From Oscillospiraceae bacterium Marseille-Q3528 (GTDB lineage Bacteria > Bacillota > Clostridia > Lachnospirales > Lachnospiraceae), in assembly GCA_018223385.1 (NCBI GenBank), contig JAGTTR010000013.1:1-64000 (forward strand): 64,000 nt of DNA, read 5' to 3'. The notes beneath the pieces are model-generated. The model saw nothing but the letters and a program-made list of their open reading frames with translations, had not been told where the DNA came from and made no database searches. The position numbers and the translations under genes were made by a program. Every line of letters begins with the position of its first letter. Within the stretch, counting starts at the first letter, position 1. Of the stretch, positions 1-7,186 are shown piece after piece.

Positions 1-20
1 GTTATGAAAGGAGGAGCAAT

Positions 21-419
21 ATGCCGGCGATCAAACACAGCAAACAACGAGAGGCCATCATGGCATTTCTCAAGACCCGTTATGATCACCCCACGGCAGA
101 CACCGTATACATGAATATCCGCCAGGAATTCCCGAACATCAGTCTCGGCACGGTCTACCGCAACCTGTCTCTCCTTGCAGATCTTGGCGAGATTCAGAAG
201 CTGACGCCCGGCCAGGGCCCGGACCGCTTCGATGCCAATGTCCATCCCCATTACCATTTTATCTGCAAAACCTGCGGACAGGTCATGGATATGGAGAATC
301 TGGATCTGGAGGCGGTTCACGACATTGCCTCTAAGAAATTCGGTGGACACATCGACGGACATGTCACTTATTTTTACGGCACCTGTCCCGACTGCCTGCA
401 AAATAAAAAAGCGCAGTAA
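21..419 (+). CDS. perR: Fur-family transcriptional regulator, PerR-like
   Basis: A 132-residue winged-helix repressor of the Fur family, which senses peroxide through a bound metal ion. An AAAGGAGG site sits 6 bases before the ATG. The HPTAD segment, the later DRFD and the HPHYH cluster correspond to the regulatory His/Asp metal ligands of PerR. The two CxxC pairs (CKTC, CPDC) are the structural zinc site. The next gene on the same strand is rubrerythrin, a classical PerR target in clostridia, which favours PerR over Fur or Zur. The promoter lies outside the window. Family assignment is firm; the PerR subtype is inferred from residues and neighbour. Confidence 0.88.
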   Translation: MPAIKHSKQREAIMAFLKTRYDHPTADTVYMNIRQEFPNISLGTVYRNLSLLADLGEIQKLTPGQGPDRFDANVHPHYHFICKTCGQVMDMENLDLEAVHDIASKKFGGHIDGHVTYFYGTCPDCLQNKKAQ

Positions 420-554
420 CCGTTCCCGTTGTCGATCAGAAGCAACATCCCGCTGCTGCCGGAACCGTTTCCGGTCATCCGAACCCATATGAGCAGGCTC
501 CGACAGCAGCAATAAAAGATAGCTACAAAAGCAAAAAAAGATGTTCAACTTCTA

Positions 555-610
555 TTGACAAATGAAACAAAAGATGCTATATTAATATCAGTAACAATTA
601 CTTATATTAA
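555..610 (+). promoter_or_regulatory. Rubrerythrin promoter with overlapping dyad operator
   Basis: TTGACA at 555-560 and TATATT at 578-583 are separated by 17 bases. From inside the -10 onward (582-610) runs a 29-base dyad with outer arms TTAATAT/ATATTAA and inner arms GTAA/TTAC. The core resembles the TAATnATTA half-sites of PerR boxes but is longer than a canonical 15-bp box. Repression by the upstream PerR-like protein is inferred. Confidence 0.75.
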
Positions 611-660
611 TAACAAGAAAACAAAACAAAATAAAACAATCAGAAAAGGAGATCAAAACA

Positions 661-1203
661 ATGAAAAAATTCGTATGTACTGTATGTGGTTATGTTTATG
701 AAGGAGAGGCTGCACCGAAGGAATGTCCCGTCTGTCATGTTGGCGCTGACAAGTTCAAAGAGGTTGGCGGAGAGAGAGAATGGGCTGCTGAGCACGTTGT
801 AGGTGTTGCACAGGGCTGCAGCGAAGATATCCTCAACGACTTAAGAGCAAACTTCGAGGGCGAGTGCTCCGAGGTTGGTATGTATCTGGCTATGGCAAGA
901 GTTGCTCACAGAGAGGGCTATCCGGAGATCGGCCTGTACTGGGAGAAAGCAGCTTATGAAGAGGCTGAGCATGCAGCAAAATTCGCAGAGCTTCTGGGCG
1001 AAGTTGTAACAGACAGCACCAAGAAGAACCTGGAGATGAGAGTTGAGGCTGAGAACGGCGCTACCGCTGGTAAGTTCGACCTTGCAAAACGTGCAAAAGC
1101 TGCTAACCTGGACGCAATCCATGACACCGTTCATGAGATGGCTCGTGACGAGGCTAGACATGGCCGCGCATTCGAGGGTCTGCTGAAACGTTACTTCGGT
1201 TAA
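661..1203 (+). CDS. Rubrerythrin with N-terminal rubredoxin domain (reverse rubrerythrin)
   Basis: A 180-residue cytoplasmic non-haem iron peroxidase that reduces hydrogen peroxide with rubredoxin/NADH-derived electrons in anaerobes. The rubredoxin-type Fe(Cys)4 site comes first (CTVCGY near residue 6, CPVCH near residue 22). The four-helix ferritin-like di-iron domain follows, with EGECSE, EEAEH and DEARH carrying the Glu/His ligands. This domain order is the reverse of classical rubrerythrin and is typical of clostridial Rbr. A strong AAAAGGAG site precedes the ATG. The gene has its own promoter and terminator, so it is probably monocistronic and peroxide-inducible. Confidence 0.93.
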   Translation: MKKFVCTVCGYVYEGEAAPKECPVCHVGADKFKEVGGEREWAAEHVVGVAQGCSEDILNDLRANFEGECSEVGMYLAMARVAHREGYPEIGLYWEKAAYEEAEHAAKFAELLGEVVTDSTKKNLEMRVEAENGATAGKFDLAKRAKAANLDAIHDTVHEMARDEARHGRAFEGLLKRYFG

Positions 1204-1220
1204 TAAACAAAGCATCAATC

Positions 1221-1276
1221 AAAAAAGACTGCGCTCTGCGTGAGTTTACTCACAAAAGAGCGTAGTCTCTTTTTTT
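1221..1276 (+). terminator. Intrinsic terminator after rubrerythrin
   Basis: AGACTGCGCTCT pairs with AGAGCGTAGTCT around a GTGAG/CTCAC inner hairpin, followed by a run of seven T. The preceding A-run makes it usable from both strands, so it may also end the convergent aldo/keto reductase transcript. Confidence 0.88.
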
Positions 1277-1293
1277 ATACGACGCCAGCCATT

Positions 1294-2190
1294 TTACTTT
1301 TTCACATCTACCAGCATGACCCCGTCCTCGGGATTATGGTCAATGGCCCCGACGATCCGGTGCGGCACATAAGGCTCCTCCAGAAATGCGATATCTTCCT
1401 CGCTTAATTTCACCTGGAAAGCTTCTGCCGCATCATCAAAGTGTGCCGCTTTCGTGGCACCAATGATCGGCGATGCGATTCCCTTCGCCCACTCCCAGGC
1501 CAGGGCGATCTGCTGCATTTTCACGCCATAACGTTTGGCCAGCTCTGCCACGCGGCGCACGATTTCCATATCCTGCTCTTCTGTCCGGTCGTATTTTCCC
1601 ATGGCAGCTCGGTCTGTCTTGCTGCGCAGCGTGTCCGTATTCCATTCCGGCCGGGTCAGGTGTCCTGCGGCCAGCGGACTGTAGGGCATCAGGGAAACGC
1701 CCATCTGCTTGCAGATCGGAATCAGCTCCCGTTCATCCTCCCGGTAAAGCAGGTTGTAATGATTTTCCATTGCGGAAAAAGGTGTCCAGCCATTGTCTCT
1801 GGCTGCCAGCTGCATATTGTAAAACTGATAACCATACATGGCGGATGCCCCCAGGGCACGCACTTTTCCGGCTTTTACCAGATCATGCAGCGCCTCCATC
1901 GTTTCCTCAATGGGCGTCTCATAGTCAAACCGGTGAATAATATACAGATCCAGATAATCGGTGCCCAGCCGTTTCAGTGTGCCGTCGATCTCCCGGTGAA
2001 TGGCCTCTGCAGAAAGCCGGCCCGGATTGAAATACACCTTGGAGGCGATCACGACCTTATCCCTGGCCACATGCTTTTTCAGCGCTCTGCCCAGATATTC
2101 TTCACTGGTGCCCGCTTTTCCAAAACTCATACAGCCCACACACAGTTTTGAAATCTCAATGTCCGTGTTGCCCAATTTCGTGTATTCCAT
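1294..2190 (-). CDS. Aldo/keto reductase lacking its catalytic Asp/Tyr segment
   Basis: NAD(P)H-dependent oxidoreductase of the YajO-like aldo/keto reductase group. The second ATG (2190) is chosen because AAAGGA lies 8 bases upstream. The N-terminus reads MSFGKAGT then jumps directly to SEEYLGRALKK. In relatives about 33 residues lie between these blocks, carrying helix 1 and the FFDTAxxY segment with the catalytic Asp and Tyr. The Lys (VIASK) and His (IIHR) of the tetrad remain, and the frame is open to the end (298 residues against about 330). The residual repeat AGT suggests deletion between short direct repeats. As written it should not be a normal reductase; it may be a decaying gene or an assembly collapse. 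Confidence 0.82.
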   Translation of the reverse strand: MEYTKLGNTDIEISKLCVGCMSFGKAGTSEEYLGRALKKHVARDKVVIASKVYFNPGRLSAEAIHREIDGTLKRLGTDYLDLYIIHRFDYETPIEETMEALHDLVKAGKVRALGASAMYGYQFYNMQLAARDNGWTPFSAMENHYNLLYREDERELIPICKQMGVSLMPYSPLAAGHLTRPEWNTDTLRSKTDRAAMGKYDRTEEQDMEIVRRVAELAKRYGVKMQQIALAWEWAKGIASPIIGATKAAHFDDAAEAFQVKLSEEDIAFLEEPYVPHRIVGAIDHNPEDGVMLVDVKK

Positions 2191-2530
2191 CGCGCTCATC
2201 CTTTCTTTTATTATCTTCTCTTCTTACGCTTTTCTTTCTACAGTTTCCTTTCTGATTCCGAACACAGCCATCCATCCCCCGGCCATGCCTTTTCAAAATA
2301 ACACGATTTCCTGCCGTTTTTTCATAATTTTATCTTAATCCCTACAATATAAAAATGTCTAATACTTATAAATCATCCTGCCATATACCTTTCAGGCATC
2401 CGCATCACCTCCCCTGCGCGCACGACTGTATTTGATCCTACTATCGACTGGTCATGTTCAATTTCTCTGTTGGCCAGCCATATTCGCCCCTATTATCAAC
2501 TGACTCCTTTCGATTCCTCTGCCAACAATA

Positions 2531-2560
2531 TTGACGTTCCATCCTCTTCCGATATATAAT
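2531..2560 (+). promoter_or_regulatory. Sigma-A-type promoter of the first amidinotransferase gene
   Basis: TTGACG at 2531-2536 and TATAAT at 2555-2560, spaced by 18 bases, about 40 bases before the TTG start. The rest of the 2200-2601 intergenic stretch shows no gene and no clear further structure. Confidence 0.65.
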
Positions 2561-2601
2561 CAATCTCAAATACCAACGAACGAAAAAAGGAGGCAATCAC
2601 A

Positions 2602-3549
2602 TTGGCTGAAAATAAGCACGATATTGATGCGCTGGCCGGAGAACGCTGGTTCCCGCTGGAGACATCCATCACCGATGATATGACAAGACTCTGGGGCGAC
2701 TGGGGCGTCAGCTCCGAAGTAGACACCCTGCGGGACGTCATCATGCGCAGACCCGGCGCCGAGATCGACGAGGGCTTCGACTGGCAGGCAGCCCGGTTCC
2801 GCTGCCCCATCGACGCAGAGAAATTCCGCGCCCAGCACGACGCCCTGACCGACATTTACCGCGCCCACGGCGTCAACGTCCACTATATTGAGGAGCAGCG
2901 CGCCGACCGGCCCAACGCCGTTTTCTGCCGGGATCTTTTATTCATGACCCCGGAGGGCGCCATCGTCACCCGTCCCGCTATGGACGCCCGCCGCGGTGAG
3001 GAACGCTACATGGCAAAAGCACTGGCCGATCTGGGGGTGCCGATCATCCGCACCATCTGCGGCAGCGCCACCTTTGAAGGAGCCATGGGCCTGTGGATCG
3101 ACCGTCACACCGTGGTACTGGCTTCCGGCGTCCGCACCAACCGTGAGGGCTATGAGATGGTGGAATATGAGCTGCGCCGCATGGGCGTCACCGACATTCT
3201 CCACATGCAGATCCCCTACGGCCACGCCCACATCGACGGGCTCCTGAACATGGCCAGCCATGATGTTGCCATGATCCACGCTTCCCAAGTGCCTTATGAC
3301 GTATGCGACGCGCTGAAAAAGAAAGGCATCAAGCTGCTGGAGTGCCCGTCCCGGGTAGAAGCCAAGGAAGGACTTGCCATCAACTTTGTTGCCATCGAGC
3401 CCGGCACCGTCGTCATGCCCGCAGGAAACCCGCGAAGCCAGGAATTACTGGAAAAAAATGGCATCAAAGTCATCCCCGTAGACATCAGCGAAATCCTGAA
3501 AGGCTACGGCGCGATCCACTGCTGCACTGCTTTCCTGAAACGCGGCTAG
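2602..3549 (+). CDS. Amidinotransferase / arginine deiminase-superfamily enzyme (copy A)
   Basis: A 315-residue protein of the guanidino-group-modifying superfamily (dimethylargininase, arginine deiminase, glycine amidinotransferase), which attack a guanidinium carbon through a Cys thiolate. The start is TTG, preceded at 8 bases by AAAGGAGG. Recognisable are an N-terminal SEVDTLRDVIMRRPG strand, FEGA where relatives have EGG(N), HIDG with the catalytic His, and IHCCT with the nucleophile, probably Cys307. A paralogue sits at 10708-11709. The next gene encodes a polar amino acid binding protein. No ornithine transcarbamylase or carbamate kinase gene is in the window, so a normal ADI pathway is not indicated. 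The substrate, some guanidino compound, is unknown. Confidence 0.8.
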   Translation: MAENKHDIDALAGERWFPLETSITDDMTRLWGDWGVSSEVDTLRDVIMRRPGAEIDEGFDWQAARFRCPIDAEKFRAQHDALTDIYRAHGVNVHYIEEQRADRPNAVFCRDLLFMTPEGAIVTRPAMDARRGEERYMAKALADLGVPIIRTICGSATFEGAMGLWIDRHTVVLASGVRTNREGYEMVEYELRRMGVTDILHMQIPYGHAHIDGLLNMASHDVAMIHASQVPYDVCDALKKKGIKLLECPSRVEAKEGLAINFVAIEPGTVVMPAGNPRSQELLEKNGIKVIPVDISEILKGYGAIHCCTAFLKRG

Positions 3550-3596
3550 CAGTCTGCTTATTCATTTATTACATTATTTATGAATATTTATGCAAA

Positions 3597-3640
3597 ATTA
3601 CACCTCTTTTTTCTTGACATTTCAGAAAAAGAGGTGTAAT
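3597..3640. promoter_or_regulatory. 15-bp perfect inverted repeat with TTGACA in the loop
   Basis: Arms 3597-3611 and 3626-3640 are perfect complements (ATTACACCTC... / ...GAGGTGTAAT). The loop holds TTGACA (3614-3619) and the right arm ends in TGTAAT. It precedes the binding-protein gene by about 70 bases. It may be an operator over that promoter, or a hairpin dampening read-through from the upstream enzyme gene. It has no T-run on the plus strand. Confidence 0.6.
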
Positions 3641-3708
3641 CTCTTTGTATATTTATTGAGTAAAAGAAAAATCGATACGATACTATTGCAAAGAGAGGAT
3701 GAATAATT

Positions 3709-4584
3709 ATGAAAAAATTACTTGCATTACTTCTCTGCGGATCCCTCGCTGTTTCTGCCCTGACCGGCTGCGGCAGCTCTTCCGCTGAGGACAAATCCAC
3801 TGACACTGCTGCTGATGCCACCGAGGAGACCGCTGAGGACAGCACAGACGCTGCTGCCGACACTGCTGAGGCAACCGGCGAGGCTGGTTCCCTGGAGGGC
3901 AAAAATCTGGTCATCGGCTTAAGCCCCACATACCAGAACTTCGAGACAACCACCGACGACGGCAACGGCTATGAAGGTCTGGACATCGACATCTTAAATG
4001 CCCTTTCTGCGAAATGCGGTTTCACCTATGAGATCTCCAACATGAGCTTCTCCTCCCTGATCGCAGCTATCCAGGCAAATCAGGTTGACTTCGTTATCTC
4101 CGGTATGTGTGCAACCGACGAGCGAAAAGAAGCTGTTGATTTCTCCGACGGTTACCTGACCGAGAAGCTTGGTATCCTGTTCCGTACCGAAGAGGGTTTC
4201 ACCTCCGCAGCTGACTTAAACGGCAAAACCGTATCCTGCGCAAACGGCGAGAACTACGAGACCAAGATCCCGAAGATCGAGGGTGCGAACCTGACCACCT
4301 TTGACAACGGCGCAGCTGCCATCCAGGAGCTGATCGCAGGCAGAACAGATGCGGTTATGACTGACGGTGCTTCCTGCAAGATCCGCTGTGAAGAGAATCC
4401 GGAGCTGTCCTACTTCGTTATGGATGCTTCTGAGATCGGCGAGGAGCCTTCCCAGTACGCCATCGCATTCCCGAAGGGATCCGAGTATCTGGAGCCCATC
4501 AATGCTGCACTGGATGAGCTGAAAGCTGACGGCACCATCAAAGAGATCGTAACCAACTGGCTTGGTGCTGAGAACGCAGACTAA
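3709..4584 (+). CDS. Polar amino acid ABC transporter substrate-binding lipoprotein
   Basis: A 291-residue family-3 periplasmic-type binding protein anchored to the outer face of the membrane as a lipoprotein. The signal peptide is MKKLLALLLCGSLAVSALTGC with lipobox LTGC, followed by an acidic Ser/Thr/Ala-rich linker to about residue 60. The mature domain shows GYEGLDIDILNAL, DFVISGMCATDERKEAVDFS and the C-terminal DELKADGTIKEI helix of the PBP2 HisJ/GlnH group. It follows an amidinotransferase gene. Its likely partners, permease and ATPase, lie 4.4 kb away at 9063-10437 with a second amidinotransferase gene behind them. An arginine-like or guanidino ligand is inferred from that context only. 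Confidence 0.88.
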   Translation: MKKLLALLLCGSLAVSALTGCGSSSAEDKSTDTAADATEETAEDSTDAAADTAEATGEAGSLEGKNLVIGLSPTYQNFETTTDDGNGYEGLDIDILNALSAKCGFTYEISNMSFSSLIAAIQANQVDFVISGMCATDERKEAVDFSDGYLTEKLGILFRTEEGFTSAADLNGKTVSCANGENYETKIPKIEGANLTTFDNGAAAIQELIAGRTDAVMTDGASCKIRCEENPELSYFVMDASEIGEEPSQYAIAFPKGSEYLEPINAALDELKADGTIKEIVTNWLGAENAD

Positions 4585-4674
4585 TCTGACGCGGCGAAAA
4601 CAGACCTCGTTTTTCACGATTATCTACGCGTGTCATATGACCACAAAAAGTTAAGAATCCTTTTCTAAAATCAG

Positions 4675-4724
4675 AAAACCCCGGATCGGCATGTCATTCC
4701 AGGCATCCGAAACCGGGGTTTTCT
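4675..4724. terminator. Terminator hairpin after the binding-protein gene
   Basis: AAAACCCCGG (4675-4684) pairs perfectly with CCGGGGTTTT (4713-4722). The T-tail is short. It lies between convergent genes and may serve both. Confidence 0.7.
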
Positions 4725-4800
4725 ATAATCTGTCTATTTGGCTCAGGTCAGTTCTCAGAATGTTTGCTGATTGCTCTCTATCCAATGGTGGTATCCGTCT

Positions 4801-5475
4801 TTACAGCCCCACCGGCATGCCTGCCACGAATGCATACATGACGATGAAGTGGCAGAAGCTTCCGCCCATCACAAACAGATGGAAAATCTCATGGGAACCG
4901 AAGTTCTTATGCTTTGAGTTGAAAATAGGAAGCTTCAACGCGTAGATCACGCCGCCGATGGTGTAAATGATGCCGCCCGCCAGCAGCCACAGAAAAGCGG
5001 CCCGGGGCAGTGCGTTCATGATCTGGGTAAATGCCAGCACGCATACCCAGCCCATAGCGATGTACAGCACGGAGGAAAACCATTTCGGGCAGTAGATCCA
5101 AAAGCCTTTGATCACAATGCCCACGATGGCGATGCCCCACACCAGTGCCAGCAGCCCGTATCCCACAGGCCCTTTCAGTGTGATCAGGCAGATCGGGGTG
5201 TACGTTCCCGCGATCAGGATAAAGATCATCATATGGTCAATTTTTTTCAAAATCTTATTCGTCCGCTCGGACAGATCCAGCGTATGATAGGTAGTGCTGG
5301 CCGCATACAGGAGAATCATGCTGACAATGAAAATCGCCAGCGCGATCAGGTGAATGCGATCCGGTTCTCTGGCCGCCTTGATCAGAAGCGGTACTGCCGC
5401 AAACATGGCCATCAGCATGCCGATAAAATGGGTCACTGCGCTGCCCGGATCTTTGATTTTAAATGGTTTCTTCAT
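4801..5475 (-). CDS. Hemolysin III / PAQR-type integral membrane protein
   Basis: A 224-residue protein with about seven hydrophobic segments, of the HlyIII/YqfA (PAQR) family, in the cytoplasmic membrane. Conserved motifs are visible: AVTHFIG near the N-terminus, STTYHTLD after the second helix, and the C-terminal HEIFHLFVMGGSFCHF with the His pair that binds zinc in PAQR proteins. The ATG at 5475 is preferred over an upstream GTG because AGGTGG lies 8 bases before it. The biological role of bacterial members is poorly defined; 'hemolysin' is a historical label. Confidence 0.9.
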   Translation of the reverse strand: MKKPFKIKDPGSAVTHFIGMLMAMFAAVPLLIKAAREPDRIHLIALAIFIVSMILLYAASTTYHTLDLSERTNKILKKIDHMMIFILIAGTYTPICLITLKGPVGYGLLALVWGIAIVGIVIKGFWIYCPKWFSSVLYIAMGWVCVLAFTQIMNALPRAAFLWLLAGGIIYTIGGVIYALKLPIFNSKHKNFGSHEIFHLFVMGGSFCHFIVMYAFVAGMPVGL

Positions 5476-5587
5476 AGAACATGCCACCTTTCCTGTCTAT
5501 CATTGTTCTATTGATTAGTATATGATGTTTTGTCGATATTATTATATGTGGTTTTAAAAACTACTTGCTATGTTTCCTATCTTACAT

Positions 5588-5623
5588 CAAAAAAACAGGC
5601 CTGTCAATGCTGACCTGCCTGTT
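5588..5623 (-). terminator. Terminator overlapping the end of the GIY-YIG gene
   Basis: On the minus strand AACAGGC pairs with GCCTGTT, followed by a T-run. The stop codon of the GIY-YIG gene lies within the loop. Confidence 0.7.
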
Positions 5624-5855
5624 CCAGTAACTTTTCTTTCTGTTTCCGCGTGAGCTGTTTGATCTCCCATTCCCGCCGCATGGCCTCTTCCTTCGTCTCA
5701 AACTGCTCGTAATACACCAGCTCCACCGGCCGGCGGCTCTTTGTATATTTGGCGCCGCGCCCGCTGTTGTGATCCTCCACCCGTTTTTCCAGGTGATTTG
5801 TCCAACCCGTATACAGAGAATCATCCCTGCACTTGACCATATATGTGTAGTTCAT
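5604..5855 (-). CDS. GIY-YIG domain endonuclease (UPF0213/YhbQ-like)
   Basis: An 83-residue single-domain GIY-YIG protein. The fold opens with YTYMVKCRDDSLYTGWTNHLEKRVEDHN, where the GIY and YIG motifs appear as YTYMV and YTGWT. It continues with the conserved GRGAKYTK, the E of VYYEQFETKEEAMRREWEIKQL, and a Lys-rich tail. A longer open frame reaches 5960, but the ATG at 5855 matches the family start and has GAGAAG upstream. Members of this family are small, probably structure-specific nucleases linked to DNA repair. It sits alone between HlyIII and the M23-like gene. Confidence 0.88.
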   Translation of the reverse strand: MNYTYMVKCRDDSLYTGWTNHLEKRVEDHNSGRGAKYTKSRRPVELVYYEQFETKEEAMRREWEIKQLTRKQKEKLLEQAGQH

Positions 5856-6048
5856 CGTTCTTCTCAGACCTTTATGTAAACGGTATGGAGAAGCTTCCCC
5901 ATAACCGTCTTTATATGAAGCAATCGACAGAGAATGTATCTTACCTGGATGTTCCGTCACGCCTGTAAAGGTTCGATTGCGGATTTTCAGGTGCCATTCC
6001 TTCTATATTATATGATGCTTCGCACTTTGTGTTCATAAAATGTGCATC

Positions 6049-6091
6049 ACAGTTCAGCCGCGCCATTCGCTGCTCATTTCTGCGCATGAAC
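6049..6091. repeat. Palindromic intergenic element sharing a 20-base core with one at 46.2 kb
   Basis: ACAGTTCA and TGAACTGT form the ends. The 20 bases AGTTCAGCCGCGCCATTCGC inside recur exactly at 46181-46200, and CGCCATTCGC recurs again in the leader near 21.59 kb. This is a dispersed intergenic palindrome, not a terminator (no T-run). Confidence 0.6.
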
Positions 6092-6093
6092 TG

Positions 6094-7017
6094 TTATTGC
6101 AAGTATTCCACCGGATCCGTCGGCGCTCCGTCTTTCTGCAGCGCAAAATAAAGATTGCTTCCCTCCGTAGAGTAGTATTTCGTGGGCTCGCTGACGTACC
6201 CCACCAGATCTCCGGCAGACAGCACGCTGCCCTCTTTCACCGGCACTTCCTTCAGCTGTCCGTAGATGGCTGTGTAGCCGCCGCCCAGATCCACGGTAAC
6301 GGTCGTTCCCGTCTCTGCATGCACGGATACGTCTGTCACTTTTCCGTCAGCAGCTGCTGTCACCGGCGTTCCCACCGCCCCGGAAATAACAATGGCCGGA
6401 TTGTAGCGATACTGCTTCAATGTAGGAAAATAGATCGTCCCGTCCATGCTGTAGTCCAGCACCACGTTGCCGGAAATGGGCCAGGCCAGATGATCCTGGG
6501 CCTGAAAATCAAAGGTTTCCGCCGCCGGTACTGTCTGGGAAACACTACCGGAGGTCTCCTGTACCTGCTCGGCCAGGTTTTCCCCTCCGTCCTGTCCCGC
6601 TGCATCCGCCACGTCCCTATCGGCAACATGACCTGTGCCAGTCCCGGCATTTTCTGTATCAAGATCCAGCTGGGTTGTCTCCTGATCCTCCGCCGCGATC
6701 AGATCCATCTCTTCCTGGGCGGTTTTCACCGCAAATTTGTCCGGGGTGCTTTTATTTTCCCCGGATGCTGCCGCTTCGTCCCGGCCATCCGTCGTCTGCG
6801 TCCGTCCGCCTGCATTTCCGGCAGTGCTCTCATCCGCCTGCGCCAGATCCTCCGCCTCGCTGGACTCTTCCAGCGCCACGAACTGCTCTCCGTCATCCTG
6901 CGTTTTGCGGGAGGCAGAACGGATCGCCGTCACGGTAATGGCAAGCACCAGGCAGAGCATGAGCACCGCCATCACAGCGATTTCTCCGGTAGACAGACTT
7001 CTGTTCCGTCTCTTCAT
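6094..7017 (-). CDS. Membrane-anchored M23/LytM-fold protein, SpoIIQ-like, catalytically degenerate
   Basis: About 307 residues. A basic N-terminus and one membrane helix (AVMAVLMLCLVLAITV) come first, then a long acidic, Gln/Ser-rich linker to about residue 180, then a C-terminal LytM/M23 peptidase-fold domain. The fold is evident from GTPVTAAADGKVTDV, YTAIYGQL, VKEGSVLSAGDLVGYV and the final FALQKDGAPTDP. The zinc ligands are missing: the HxxxD segment reads RYNPAIVI and the HxH segment reads NLYFAL. This resembles the sporulation channel protein SpoIIQ and related non-enzymatic LytM proteins. The ATG at 7017 is preferred over GTG/ATG at 7026/7023 because GAGGTGAT lies 5 bases upstream. Confidence 0.78.
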   Translation of the reverse strand: MKRRNRSLSTGEIAVMAVLMLCLVLAITVTAIRSASRKTQDDGEQFVALEESSEAEDLAQADESTAGNAGGRTQTTDGRDEAAASGENKSTPDKFAVKTAQEEMDLIAAEDQETTQLDLDTENAGTGTGHVADRDVADAAGQDGGENLAEQVQETSGSVSQTVPAAETFDFQAQDHLAWPISGNVVLDYSMDGTIYFPTLKQYRYNPAIVISGAVGTPVTAAADGKVTDVSVHAETGTTVTVDLGGGYTAIYGQLKEVPVKEGSVLSAGDLVGYVSEPTKYYSTEGSNLYFALQKDGAPTDPVEYLQ

Positions 7018-7186
7018 TCTCATCACCTCTGCCTATAGCTTTGCCAATTCCGAGGGATCTATTCCATTCCGCATATTCTTTTCAATTTTTATCCGCGCCA
7101 AACCAAAACACATGATCCAATTTGCCGATCATCATATCACAAAGCCGCGCTAACGCGCTTGATCGCCTGTTGACACAGGATTCGCT

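Noticed and set aside
6040..7038. Plus-strand frame of 332 codons over the M23-like gene
   Set aside because: It is antisense to a gene with clear LytM fold and membrane anchor, and its product is a Cys/His/Arg-rich shadow sequence.
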